A stretch of 61,911 bases of DNA from Candidatus Peribacteria bacterium (GTDB lineage Bacteria > Patescibacteriota > Gracilibacteria > Peribacterales > Peribacteraceae): NCBI GenBank assembly GCA_943350395.1, contig CALRAD010000007.1, positions 1 to 61,911 on the forward strand, given 5' to 3'. Position 1 is the first letter of the stretch. Each line of letters opens with the position of its first letter. Made by a program: the position numbers and the translations under genes. Positions 25,328-33,584 of the stretch are shown here, in pieces. The notes under the pieces are model-generated. The model had not been told where the DNA came from and made no database searches. It was given only the letters and a program-made list of their open reading frames with translations.

Positions 25328-26688
25328 AGAGTTCGCAGCTCCGCAGTTACTATTGCTCGCTCGTTCCACGGTATTTGACCGACATCGGTCATCATGGTCG
25401 TATCTGATCCCTTACCGCAAAGAAGGACGATGTCGTCTTTCTTTGCAAGCTGCAAGAGGTAGCGGATGGCTTTCAAGCGGTCTGAAATACGAATACAGCA
25501 CTTGGCAGGGAGAGAATCAGGCACCGAAGCGGAATCTCTGAAAATGGGAACATCCAATGACACCCCTGACAGTACCTCATCGATGATCGATTCCGGATTC
25601 TCCGTGTACGGATCTTCGTTCGTAATGACTGAAACTTCTGCAAGAAGGCTGCAGACGTTCCCGATCACGGGTCTTTTCTCCTTCATGCGATCTCCGCAGC
25701 TTCCTGCAAGAACAAGCAGTCGCTTTCCTGGGGGAAGCATCGACCGAAGAGTCCTTAACGTTGCTTCGTACGATTTCGGAGTAACCGTAAAGTCGATGAA
25801 TACCGAAAAATTCTGACCTGCTTTGATCTGCTCCATTCTCCCGGGAACGCCTTTGAATGAAGCGAGTGCAGCCACCATTGCGTACAAATTCGGGTGTGAC
25901 GGAAGTGCCAGAATGCAGCCGACGGCACACAGAGCATTTTCAAGATTAAACTTCCCTGGAATGCCAAGGTGAACAGGGAATCGTTCTTCGGATCCGCCTT
26001 TGTCCTTCCACAGAATCACGGCATTGAGACCGTCTGCATCATTGGTTAATTCTTCCGTCCAAAGATTCAGCGGTGCTCCTGTTCTCGAATCAACCTGAGT
26101 TTCCTCCGCATCGTAGAGAATTGTTCGGGCAGAGGAAATATTGCAGAGAACAGAGAACGATCGGTCTGAATAATGCAGAACTTTAGATCCTGTGAGTGGC
26201 AGCATCCGGAAAAGCATCGACTTTGCTTCGATATAGTTCTCCATCGATCCGTGATAATCCAGATGTTCTTCCGACACGTTCGTAATGCCAGCAATCAACG
26301 GATACGTATGATTCACTCTTCCCTGAAGCAATCCGTGGGAAGAACACTCGATCACTGCGTGCGTGCAGCCGGATTTCCATGCATCTCTGAGAAACCTTTG
26401 AATCGTAAAAGGCGACGGTGATGTCTTTTGCGTTGCATTCCAGCGAATATCGTCACCAATTCTGAAGAATGCAGTAGAAATTGCCGCGGTCTTGAGCCCA
26501 CAGGCATTCAGCATGTGCGCGATCATGCCAACCGTTGTAGTTTTGCCGTCAGTACCCGTCATGCTGATGACCGTGAGCTTCGTTGCAGGAAAGCCGTACC
26601 GAATCGCAGCACAGAGAGCCTTCAATCTGTGGAAGCCCAGTCGGATTGCCGATGTCTCAGGAATCAGTGTTTTCAGAATCCTTTTCAT
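25303..26688 (-). CDS. Mur ligase family protein (MurE-like), short N-terminus
   Basis: ATP-dependent ligase of peptidoglycan precursor synthesis. 461 aa. Seen: P-loop TGTDGKTTT (about 44-52), ECSSHGL, EEHLDYHGSMENYIEAKSMLF, and the C-terminal domain (GVPGRMEQI; LVLAGSCGDRMKEKRP; LLCGKGSDTTM). The layout fits MurE, which adds the third amino acid. Two departures: the usual N-terminal UDP-binding domain of about 90 aa is missing, and the substrate-selecting DNPR-type motif is replaced by TNEDPYTENP. The amino acid added cannot be predicted. The 3' end overlaps lgt by 25 nt (convergent). Confidence 0.85.
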   Translation of the reverse strand: MKRILKTLIPETSAIRLGFHRLKALCAAIRYGFPATKLTVISMTGTDGKTTTVGMIAHMLNACGLKTAAISTAFFRIGDDIRWNATQKTSPSPFTIQRFLRDAWKSGCTHAVIECSSHGLLQGRVNHTYPLIAGITNVSEEHLDYHGSMENYIEAKSMLFRMLPLTGSKVLHYSDRSFSVLCNISSARTILYDAEETQVDSRTGAPLNLWTEELTNDADGLNAVILWKDKGGSEERFPVHLGIPGKFNLENALCAVGCILALPSHPNLYAMVAALASFKGVPGRMEQIKAGQNFSVFIDFTVTPKSYEATLRTLRSMLPPGKRLLVLAGSCGDRMKEKRPVIGNVCSLLAEVSVITNEDPYTENPESIIDEVLSGVSLDVPIFRDSASVPDSLPAKCCIRISDRLKAIRYLLQLAKKDDIVLLCGKGSDTTMMTDVGQIPWNERAIVTAELRTLYPQTPAL

Positions 26689-27103
26689 ACCGCTTCAGCA
26701 TAGCACGTGTCATCCGTATATCCTCTGCGATGGCTTCCTTGAGGGCTCTAACGCTCAAAAAATCAAGCACGTCCCGTATCCTTGAAACAAGAACGAGATC
26801 GACGGAAATTGGCGCTTGATCGATCGATGCGTCGAGAACATGCACCTCAAGCGTGAGTGTATCGCGAAAAGCAGGGCGTGGCCCAAAGTGCATCGCCCCT
26901 TGATACCTTTTCCCTGCGATGACGATGAAGCAAGCGTAGATTCCATACAAAAGTCCTTTCGGTGCGCACGACGGATTTACATTGATTGTCGGTATGCCGA
27001 TGCTCCTGCCGCGTGATCTGCCTTTGATTGTTGCAGCACCTTCGATCCTTATCGATTTAGGAGGCAAGTGTTGAAATGCCGCTCGTGTCGAATTGTGCAC
27101 CAT
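26657..27103 (-). CDS. Riboflavin kinase (RibF kinase domain only)
   Basis: Converts riboflavin to FMN. 148 aa from ATG 27103, or up to 185 aa if an earlier start is used. Seen: IKGRSRGRSIGIPTINVNP (GRxxGxPTxN signature), GLLYGIYACFIVIAG, GAMHFGPRPAF, LEVHVLDAS. Bacterial RibF usually carries an FAD synthetase domain in front; it is absent. TGATAGAAT lies 14 nt before ATG 27103. Overlaps the upstream gene by about 47 nt and the Mur ligase gene by 32 nt, which suggests coupling. Confidence 0.82.
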   Translation of the reverse strand: MVHNSTRAAFQHLPPKSIRIEGAATIKGRSRGRSIGIPTINVNPSCAPKGLLYGIYACFIVIAGKRYQGAMHFGPRPAFRDTLTLEVHVLDASIDQAPISVDLVLVSRIRDVLDFLSVRALKEAIAEDIRMTRAMLKRYEKDSENTDS

Positions 27104-27494
27104 TGCGTGTCGATTGCATTCTATCAAAGTTTTGATGTTCATTTCTTGGAACTCCACCAAGCTTGATACGCAGTGACTCAAGAGAGGTCCTTGTTTTGTT
27201 TTGTACTGCCGCAAGATTGTTCATTCCGGCTGGGAGAGGCAGCGGAATCAGCATTGCCGATTGAAGACCAAGCTTCACCGTTGCACCAAGCAGTTTCGAA
27301 ATCTTTCCGAGTGACCAGTTTGCGATCGCCGCTGCATTTCTCGGCACGAGAAACAATCCCTCCTTCACAGTTTCTGCGACGAGAACTCCCGGCTTGTCGA
27401 AAGCTTTTTCCTTTCCAACGGCACCGGTAATCCTTTGTACAGGATCACCGATGTTTATTTTGGCAGCTTCTCTGACGAATCTTTCGAAACCCAT
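27057..27494 (-). CDS. Hypothetical protein
   Basis: 145 aa, no family recognised. Ala/Gly/Leu-rich and probably helical (NAAAIANWSLGKISKLLGAT; LQSAMLIPLPLPAGMNNLAA), perhaps membrane-associated. The TGTTATAAT box ends 6 nt before ATG 27494. Followed on the same strand by the riboflavin kinase. Confidence 0.6.
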   Translation of the reverse strand: MGFERFVREAAKINIGDPVQRITGAVGKEKAFDKPGVLVAETVKEGLFLVPRNAAAIANWSLGKISKLLGATVKLGLQSAMLIPLPLPAGMNNLAAVQNKTRTSLESLRIKLGGVPRNEHQNFDRMQSTRNGAQFDTSGISTLAS

Positions 27495-27500
27495 ATAAAC

Positions 27501-27509
27501 ATTATAACA
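27501..27509 (-). promoter_or_regulatory. Extended -10 of the 145-aa gene
   Basis: TGTTATAAT, minus strand, 6 nt before ATG 27494. Confidence 0.65.
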
Positions 27510-27534
27510 TAAAATACTCGTTTAGTCTATATTT

Positions 27535-27572
27535 GGCCTGCCACCCGAAGCTCCATAGGAGCGCAGGGTGGC
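27535..27572. repeat. Palindromic element overlapping tRNA-Ser(TGA) 3' end
   Basis: GCCACCC-GAAGCTCC...GGAGCGCA-GGGTGGC, 38 bp. The tRNA CCA forms part of one arm. Nearly identical to 30244-30281; related to 59219-59248. Confidence 0.75.
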
Positions 27573-27658
27573 GGAGAGGGTGGGATTCGAACCCACGAAC
27601 CCCTTGCGGGATTAACAGTTTTCAAGACTGTCGCCATCGACCACTCGGCCACCTCTCC
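27569..27658 (-). tRNA. tRNA-Ser (TGA anticodon)
   Basis: 90 nt with CCA. Acceptor GGAGAGG/CCTCTCC, anticodon stem ACAGT-CTTGAAA-ACTGT, long variable arm (TTAATCCCGCAAGGGGTTC), T-arm GTGGG-TTCGAAT-CCCAC. Reads Ser UCA. Confidence 0.95.
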
Positions 27659-27665
27659 ATAAGTT

Positions 27666-27674
27666 AGTTTAACA
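27666..27674 (-). promoter_or_regulatory. tRNA-Ser(TGA) extended -10
   Basis: TGTTAAACT, minus strand, 7 nt before the mature 5' end of the tRNA. Confidence 0.55.
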
Positions 27675-27685
27675 CATCAGGAGCA

Positions 27686-27694
27686 TGGTATATT
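27686..27694 (+). promoter_or_regulatory. Extended -10 of the P-type ATPase gene
   Basis: TGGTATATT, 8 nt before ATG 27703; it selects this start over the in-frame ATG at 27685, which lies within the box. Confidence 0.6.
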
Positions 27695-27702
27695 CATCTC
27701 CT

Positions 27703-30192
27703 ATGAACACATCATCCAGATTGTCGATTCTTCGAGAACTTTCGACCAGTGAAACAGGACTGTCAAATGAGGAAGTGGGGAGAATACGCTCCGTTGAGGG
27801 CTTCAACGAAATTCCAGAGCAGCGTTCCTCGCTCTTGGCACTTTTTTTCTCGCAGTTTCAAGACACCATGGTCTACATTCTTCTCGCAGCCGTTGCAGTG
27901 TCGGCGATCGTGCCATTTCTCGAGCACGGAAAATTCGAGCAGGAAGAGCTCATCAATGCTTCCGTGATCCTTGCCATCGTTTTCATCAATGCAGTCTTGG
28001 GCTTTGCTCAGGAATGGAGAGCTGAGAACGCAATTGCGCTCCTGAAGAAACTGAGTGCTCCGAACGTGAAAGTACGAAGGGAAGGTGTGCTGAAAATTGT
28101 GCCGGCTCGCGAACTTGTTTCCGGAGATATCTTTCTTGTTGAAGCAGGGGACAGAGTGAGTGCGGATGCTCGATTGATTGCAACCTCTTCTCTCGAGGTC
28201 GATGAAGCAAGTCTGACGGGTGAATCTGTTCCTGTTGCCAAGCTTGCTGAAGTAAATCTGAAGGAGTCCCATGCGTCTCCTGCCATGTTGTATGCGGCGA
28301 CACTTGTGACGCGTGGATTCGGAGAAGCTGTCGTCACCGCCACTGCTCTTAAAAGCGAGATTGGCAAGATTTCATCAATGGTTCGCTCCATCAAGCCTCC
28401 TCCCACACCTCTCGCTATTGAACTTAAGAAGACGGGTCAGCGCATCGGCGTGATTGTACTCGCCTTCTGCGCAGGAATCTTTGCTTTAGGCGCTGTGAAA
28501 GGCATGCCGCTGATTGATATTTTTTTCACTGCGGTCAGTCTAGCCGTCGCTGCCGTTCCGGAAGGACTGCCTGCGGCTTTAACGATTTGTCTTGCGATCG
28601 GCACACAACGAATGATGAAGAAGAACGCGCTTATTCGACGATTAGATGCCGTCGAAACTCTCGGGAGTATCACCATCATTTGCGCAGATAAAACCGGAAC
28701 AATGACGCAGAATCGCATGGCTGTGGAAGGTCTGTGGTTGCCGAGTGGGCAGCAGCAAAATTTGGCGATAGAAATTGCAGCATCATGCAATAGAGCGGAA
28801 CTTCCGGACATTGGGGATCCGACTGAAGTGGCTCTCTTGGTGAAGGCCGAACAGGAGGGCATCGAAAGACTTCCAATCGCCGATGAAGAAGTGCCTTTTA
28901 CTTCCGAAGCAAAATACATGGTGACCTTGCATGAAAAAGACGGAAAAACCGTTCGATACCTTAAGGGTGCACCCGAAGTGATTGCTCGCTTTCTACCGGC
29001 GAATGATCGTGCTCTTATTCTCGCTGAGGCTGAGAAGTTTTCGAAAGCCGGCCTTCGCGTACTGGCGGTTGCATCGGGCACAGACGGAAGCATCTCGTGC
29101 GCAGGGCTCGTCGCACTGATGGATCCTCCTCGCCCGGGTGTTGCGTCTGCGATTGTGGAGGCAAAGCAGGCTGGCATTCGCACGATGATGATCACAGGAG
29201 ATCATCCTTCGACTGCCCTTGCGATTGCACGAAATGTCGGACTGGAGACCGACGGGGTCATCGATGGAGAGCAACTCGAACAAATGGATAGGGAAGATCT
29301 GCAACACGCAATGAAGCGCACTGCCGTTTTTGCACGCGTCCAGCCGAAGCATAAAGTTAAAATTCTCGAAGCGCTGCAGGCACTCGGTCACGTTGTCGCC
29401 ATGAGCGGAGACGGAGTGAACGATGCTCCCGCTCTGAAGCGTGCGCACGTCGGTATCGCCATGGGTCTTAAGGGCACCGACATTGCGCGCGAGTCGGGGG
29501 CAATGGTCTTAACAGATGACAACTATGCGACGATTGTTTCGGCGATCGCCGAAGGCAGGCGTATCTACGACAACGTGCGCAAGTTTGTACTCTTCCTCAT
29601 GCGGTGCAATGTTGGTGAAGTCATGACGATTGCAGGCGCAATGCTGCTTGGCTTTCCACTGCCGCTTCTCCCCTTGCAAATCCTTTGGATCAATCTTGTC
29701 ACTGACAGCTTTCCGGCACTGGCACTCGCGATGGAACCTGCGGAGGAAGGCATCATGCAACGGAAGCCGAGGAAGTCCGCTGATACCATTTTCTCAGGCG
29801 AATGGACACTGATGCTTTCGGCAGGAGCCCTGAATATGATTGTCTCTCTGTTTGTATTCCGCTTCACCCTCTCGCAGTTCCCCGAGAATCTAACACTTGC
29901 ACGCACCGCCACACTTACAACAACAATTCTTTTTCAGATGCTTTTGGCTCTCTCCACTCGCACTCGTAGCAATGTCTTTGCATCATCTCCCTTCAAGAAC
30001 AGCTGGCTCATGGTTGCGATTGCTGCCTCACTGCTGGCACACGTGCTGCTTCTCACAACGCCTCTCTCGATGTTCTTCTTCGTTACGAAGCTACCTTTTG
30101 TGCTGCTTGGGAAAATTGCCGGCGCCGCCGTCGTTGGCTTCTTGGCATTTGAATGCGTGAAGTGGATAAAAGGAAAGAGCATAGAAGCATAA
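27703..30192 (+). CDS. P-type cation-transporting ATPase (P2, Ca2+-like)
   Basis: 829 aa from ATG 27703. Seen in order: N-terminal cation ATPase domain, actuator motif SLTGES, M4 PEGLP, phosphorylation site DKTGTMT (Asp about 329), MITGDHPSTALAIARNVGL, hinge SGDGVNDAPAL, and M6 LWINLVTDSFPALAL. PEGLP with NLVTD in M6 is the pattern of SERCA/PMCA-type Ca2+ pumps and their bacterial relatives, so Ca2+ export is the best guess; Mn2+ or Na+ cannot be excluded. Confidence 0.92.
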   Translation: MNTSSRLSILRELSTSETGLSNEEVGRIRSVEGFNEIPEQRSSLLALFFSQFQDTMVYILLAAVAVSAIVPFLEHGKFEQEELINASVILAIVFINAVLGFAQEWRAENAIALLKKLSAPNVKVRREGVLKIVPARELVSGDIFLVEAGDRVSADARLIATSSLEVDEASLTGESVPVAKLAEVNLKESHASPAMLYAATLVTRGFGEAVVTATALKSEIGKISSMVRSIKPPPTPLAIELKKTGQRIGVIVLAFCAGIFALGAVKGMPLIDIFFTAVSLAVAAVPEGLPAALTICLAIGTQRMMKKNALIRRLDAVETLGSITIICADKTGTMTQNRMAVEGLWLPSGQQQNLAIEIAASCNRAELPDIGDPTEVALLVKAEQEGIERLPIADEEVPFTSEAKYMVTLHEKDGKTVRYLKGAPEVIARFLPANDRALILAEAEKFSKAGLRVLAVASGTDGSISCAGLVALMDPPRPGVASAIVEAKQAGIRTMMITGDHPSTALAIARNVGLETDGVIDGEQLEQMDREDLQHAMKRTAVFARVQPKHKVKILEALQALGHVVAMSGDGVNDAPALKRAHVGIAMGLKGTDIARESGAMVLTDDNYATIVSAIAEGRRIYDNVRKFVLFLMRCNVGEVMTIAGAMLLGFPLPLLPLQILWINLVTDSFPALALAMEPAEEGIMQRKPRKSADTIFSGEWTLMLSAGALNMIVSLFVFRFTLSQFPENLTLARTATLTTTILFQMLLALSTRTRSNVFASSPFKNSWLMVAIAASLLAHVLLLTTPLSMFFFVTKLPFVLLGKIAGAAVVGFLAFECVKWIKGKSIEA

Positions 30193-30243
30193 TAAAATAG
30201 CTCCGCCTCAAAAGGAGCATATGACATAGTTGATTGAGTAGGT

Positions 30244-30281
30244 GGCCTGCCACCCGAAGCTCCTAGGGAGCGCAGGGTGGC
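30244..30281. repeat. Palindromic element overlapping tRNA-Ser(GCT) 3' end
   Basis: Second copy of the 27535-27572 element, differing only in the loop (CTAGGG for CATAGG), again overlapping the tRNA CCA. Confidence 0.75.
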
Positions 30282-30365
30282 GGAGAGGGAGGGATTCGAA
30301 CCCTCGAGACCTTGCGGTCTGCCACGTTAGCAGTGTGGTGCCTTCAGCCACTCGGCCACCTCTCC
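30278..30365 (-). tRNA. tRNA-Ser (GCT anticodon)
   Basis: 88 nt with CCA. Same acceptor as tRNA-Ser(TGA), anticodon loop CTGCTAA, variable arm CAGACCGCAAGGTCTC, T-arm GAGGG-TTCGAAT-CCCTC. Reads Ser AGC/AGU. The last anticodon-stem pair appears as A-C. Confidence 0.93.
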
Positions 30366-30371
30366 AAAAGA

Positions 30372-30380
30372 AGTATATCA
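30372..30380 (-). promoter_or_regulatory. tRNA-Ser(GCT) extended -10
   Basis: TGATATACT, minus strand, 6 nt before the mature tRNA 5' end; it overlaps the TGA stop of the upstream gene. Confidence 0.6.
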
Positions 30381-31001
30381 GAGAGTGTTCATTTTCTCCT
30401 GCAACATTTGAAATGAAATTGAATCGTCTCCCAAGCCTGCAACGGTTTGTACATCAAGCGTGTTACCGTTGCGCTCAAATGTCTCAATAATTATGTCGAG
30501 AACTTCGTCTGCGACAAGAATGCATCCCATGCTTCTGTAGCGATCATTTGCCTGAAGCATTGCCTGAATGTAAGCATGCGAATGAATACCGTAGGGAGTA
30601 CGCTCTAGTCCAGACTCTTCCTCCATCGAGAGTCGGAGGAAGCGCCCTGACTTCCCAAATGTAATGCGATCACCTTTTATTTCGCGAGAGAGAGCTTTCC
30701 AGGAAGCTAAGGGGGTCGTTGCATTGTAAGTTCTCCCTATGTAGCGAACCACTCTTCGTTGGCCTGTTGCTAGGGTAAACGAAGTGAAGCCGCCTTTTTT
30801 GTGCAGCAAGTAACCGACATTCGAATCTCTATCGACTAAAAATGAGTCACCTGTCTCAGGAGCCCATTCAGTGATCTCTATAGCTCTCTCTTTGGTAGGG
30901 AAAACATCCCAGATTGCTGCAGAGGCAGGGGTAGCCTGCAACAGTGCAGAGAGGAGCACAGTGAGCGTCAGCCGAACCTTGGAGGGGATTGCTAATGCCA
31001 A
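30378..31001 (-). CDS. Exported L,D-transpeptidase-like protein
   Basis: 207 aa from TTG 31001. Signal peptide (about 8-29, VRLTLTVLLSALLQATPASA). The C-terminal half carries a YkuD-like active site: TPYGIHSHAYI (His) and YRSMGCILVADEV (Cys), with about 20 residues between, as in L,D-transpeptidases that crosslink or anchor to peptidoglycan. The Arg that usually follows GC[IV] is Leu. The TTG start is supported by TATAGT ending 6 nt before it; no ATG exists before the signal peptide. tRNA-Ser(GCT) follows 12 nt downstream. Confidence 0.72.
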   Translation of the reverse strand: MALAIPSKVRLTLTVLLSALLQATPASAAIWDVFPTKERAIEITEWAPETGDSFLVDRDSNVGYLLHKKGGFTSFTLATGQRRVVRYIGRTYNATTPLASWKALSREIKGDRITFGKSGRFLRLSMEEESGLERTPYGIHSHAYIQAMLQANDRYRSMGCILVADEVLDIIIETFERNGNTLDVQTVAGLGDDSISFQMLQEKMNTL

Positions 31002-31007
31002 AAGTGC

Positions 31008-31013
31008 ACTATA
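31008..31013 (-). promoter_or_regulatory. -10 of the L,D-transpeptidase-like gene
   Basis: TATAGT, minus strand, 6 nt before TTG 31001; it decides the non-ATG start. A TTGACA lies 19 bp further upstream. Confidence 0.6.
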
Positions 31014-31110
31014 TTACTATAATATGATATTGTGTCAATAGCCGATTTTTGAGCTCACTCCTGTGCTATTCTTAGAATCGACTTGTCTGCATTTCTACCC
31101 TGCACCAGCC

Positions 31111-32232
31111 ATGAGAGTCGGTATTGTCACCTATGACTATGATCCGCCCATTGGAGGGCTTGGAGTCGTTTGCAAGCAAGTTACTAACACTCTGAAAAAA
31201 CTGTATCCCGGCGACACCTACATCGTGCTCTCACCGAGCACACGGAGTGATGACCGCGTGAGTAAGGTCGCAATGTTTCGATGGAGGAAACCCGGAGGCT
31301 GCCCGATTTTTTCTCTCATACTTTTTTTCAAACTGAATTTCCTGATTCGGAAACATACACTTGATCTTCTGCATGCGCACTCGGGATCCGGAGGTGTATT
31401 TCTCCTCCGAAAGCCTTTGTGCCCCGTTGTCGTCACTGCACACCACACGTACTTGCAGGAAGCTGAAATTGTCTTTGCTCACTCGTATCCGAAGCGTCTG
31501 TGGAAAACATTCATGGCACTACTTGAAAAAAGAACCTACGCGATTGCCGACAGCATCACATGTGTATCGAAAGATACTGCCGATTTTCTTGAGCATCGGT
31601 ACTGCGTGCCTCGATCAAAAATTACAGTCATTGAAAATGCGGTTCATGATTTTCGTGTTCACGATCACCATAAGAGAGAATCTCAGAGTTTGCTGTTTAT
31701 TGGGAGATTGGAAGAGCGAAAGGGGATTTGGACACTCTTGAAGGCAATGGAAATTCTACATCTCTCCCACCCGAATCTTCGACTGAGACTGATTGGCAGA
31801 AATCTGCTCGGCAACTCTCTTTGGAATTTCATAGAGAAGAAAAATTTGCAAAAGTGCATAACCGTTCTCGGGCACGTGCACGATCCTCTGATGAAGCGCG
31901 AGCTTGCATTAGCAACGATTCTGGTTGTGCCTTCGCTCCTCGAAGGCTTTGGTCTTGTTGCAGCGGATGCAATGGCGTGCGGCACGTGTGTGGTCGTCAG
32001 TGATGCTCCGGGACTTCGAAGCATTGTCAGGAATCGCGACACAGGACTTGTATTCAGAACGGGGGATTCTATCGATTGTGCAAGAGTTATTGCTGAGGCG
32101 ATCGATCTTCCGGAACTGCGGCATCATGTCGCAGAAAGTGCCAAAAATGATGCGATTCATCGATATTCACTTGATGAGAGATCTAGGGATTATCACGATC
32201 TTTTTGAGAAAGTACGGGTAGGTAAACAGTGA
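31111..32232 (+). CDS. Glycosyltransferase family 4 (GT-B)
   Basis: 373 aa from ATG 31111. N-terminal domain VGIVTYDYDPPIGGLGVVCK and LLHAHSGSGGVFLLRK; C-terminal donor-binding domain with LLFIGRLEERKGIWTLLKAM and SLLEGFGLVAADAMACG. The last is the usual E-x7-E motif, but its second acidic residue is Asp. Probably transfers a nucleotide sugar in surface glycan synthesis; donor unknown. It stands alone between the L,D-transpeptidase-like gene (divergent) and rsmH. Confidence 0.9.
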   Translation: MRVGIVTYDYDPPIGGLGVVCKQVTNTLKKLYPGDTYIVLSPSTRSDDRVSKVAMFRWRKPGGCPIFSLILFFKLNFLIRKHTLDLLHAHSGSGGVFLLRKPLCPVVVTAHHTYLQEAEIVFAHSYPKRLWKTFMALLEKRTYAIADSITCVSKDTADFLEHRYCVPRSKITVIENAVHDFRVHDHHKRESQSLLFIGRLEERKGIWTLLKAMEILHLSHPNLRLRLIGRNLLGNSLWNFIEKKNLQKCITVLGHVHDPLMKRELALATILVVPSLLEGFGLVAADAMACGTCVVVSDAPGLRSIVRNRDTGLVFRTGDSIDCARVIAEAIDLPELRHHVAESAKNDAIHRYSLDERSRDYHDLFEKVRVGKQ

Positions 32233-32277
32233 ACAAGTTTTGTATACAAATTTCAAATTTTCCTCTAGGCTTCTGCC

Positions 32278-33213
32278 ATGCATGTGCACACCCCCGTACT
32301 GCTCAGTGAAACGCTTGAAATCCTGTCACCAAAATCAGGGGATCGCATACTAGATATTACACTCGGGCTCGGTGGGCACAGTGAGTTGCTGCTACAGACG
32401 GCAGGGGAGACGGGGTCACTGATTGCCCTCGATGCGGATACCGAGAACATCGCTCTTGCAGAAAAGAAACTTGAGAAATTCGGTACGCGAGTGAAGATCA
32501 TTCATGCAAACTTCAGCGAACTCCCGGGTTGCCTTCCAGAAGATCGACGACAGTTCGATGTCATTCTCGCCGACCTCGGTCTCAGCTCTCCACATATCGA
32601 CGACCCAACTCGTGGTTTCACATTCAGAGCCGATGCGCCGCTCGACATGCGTTTCGACAGAACGTCCGGAATGACTGCGGCACTGCTGATTGCGTCTCTG
32701 GATGAAATCACACTGCTCAGCATCTTTCAGGGCCTCGGTGAATTGCCTAATGCGCGTCGTTTTACGGATGCAATTGTTGCTCGCAGGAAAGACGATCCCA
32801 TCAGAACAAGTGGTGATCTCGTAGAAACGGCAAATTTCATCTATGGGTACAAAGCACCAAGATATCTGCCTCAGATTTTTCAAGCACTTCGCATCGCTGT
32901 CAATCACGAACAGGAGGCACTCTCGAGATTTCTTACTGTATTGCCAACACTCTTGGCTCCAGGGGGACGCTCTGCTGTCATTAGTTATCATTCACTTGAG
33001 GACGGTCCGGTGAAAACTGCTTTTCGTGAACTCTGCGCGGATCAGAAACATCCGTTTACTGGATCGATCACGACGAAATCGGGGTTTGAGATGCTTTCGA
33101 AGAAAGGAGTGATCCCGACCGCGCGGGAGATTCGTGAGAACCCTCGCTCGAGATCTGCGAGGCTGCGTGCAATACGGAAACGCGAGGAGTATACTTTCCT
33201 CCGCACCGCATGA
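32278..33213 (+). CDS. rsmH: 16S rRNA (cytosine1402-N4)-methyltransferase RsmH
   Basis: 311 aa. Seen: HTPVLLSETLEIL, DITLGLGGHSELLL (SAM motif), ALDADTENI, ADLGLSSPHIDDPTRGFTFR, LDMRFD, and late VISYHSLED. Methylates N4 of C1402 in the ribosomal P site. It begins the classic rsmH-ftsL order of the division and cell wall cluster, although no pbp or mur gene follows. Its stop overlaps the next start (ATGA). Confidence 0.96.
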   Translation: MHVHTPVLLSETLEILSPKSGDRILDITLGLGGHSELLLQTAGETGSLIALDADTENIALAEKKLEKFGTRVKIIHANFSELPGCLPEDRRQFDVILADLGLSSPHIDDPTRGFTFRADAPLDMRFDRTSGMTAALLIASLDEITLLSIFQGLGELPNARRFTDAIVARRKDDPIRTSGDLVETANFIYGYKAPRYLPQIFQALRIAVNHEQEALSRFLTVLPTLLAPGGRSAVISYHSLEDGPVKTAFRELCADQKHPFTGSITTKSGFEMLSKKGVIPTAREIRENPRSRSARLRAIRKREEYTFLRTA

Positions 33214-33584
33214 TGAATACCGTCTCATTCCCGTCGCTTCCTCAGGCACTCTCCGCACAAAGACGTCATTCTCTCGGTAGAATGATGCATAGCAGTACGG
33301 CGCTTCTTCTCTCTGCGATTGGAGCACTCATTATCATGCTTGCACTGTTGATTCTTTTTCATCATAACTTGAATGCAACGAAGGGTTACAAGCTGCGTAC
33401 ACTCGAGCGTGCACGTTCTCAGCTTCTACTTGAGCAGGAGGTCTTGAGCATGCAAATCGCCAAGTCTCACTCGCTCGATGCTCTGCAGAACGATCCGCAA
33501 ATTTTTACAATGCAAAAGCCGGTGAAGCCAAAGTACGTGCAGGCTGATGTTTCGATTGCGGAAGCGGCAACGGGAGCGAACTAG
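33210..33584 (+). CDS. FtsL-like division protein
   Basis: 124 aa. Short cytoplasmic head, one membrane helix (about 30-50, ALLLSAIGALIIMLALLILF), then an external helix with coiled-coil character (YKLRTLERARSQLLLEQEVL). Size, topology and position behind rsmH fit FtsL, part of the FtsQLB divisome complex. FtsL sequences are too variable to be certain from sequence alone. Convergent with pyk, overlapping by 4 nt. Confidence 0.7.
   Translation: MMNTVSFPSLPQALSAQRRHSLGRMMHSSTALLLSAIGALIIMLALLILFHHNLNATKGYKLRTLERARSQLLLEQEVLSMQIAKSHSLDALQNDPQIFTMQKPVKPKYVQADVSIAEAATGAN

Noticed and set aside
33190-33195. TATACT before the FtsL-like gene as a promoter
   Set aside because: It lies in the end of the rsmH coding sequence with a 14-nt gap to ATG; the ATGA overlap suggests coupled translation, so it was not listed as a promoter.
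32260-33213. Alternative genetic code with TGA read as Gly
   Set aside because: rsmH, the PKD gene and others end at TGA at the expected family length, so TGA is a stop here.
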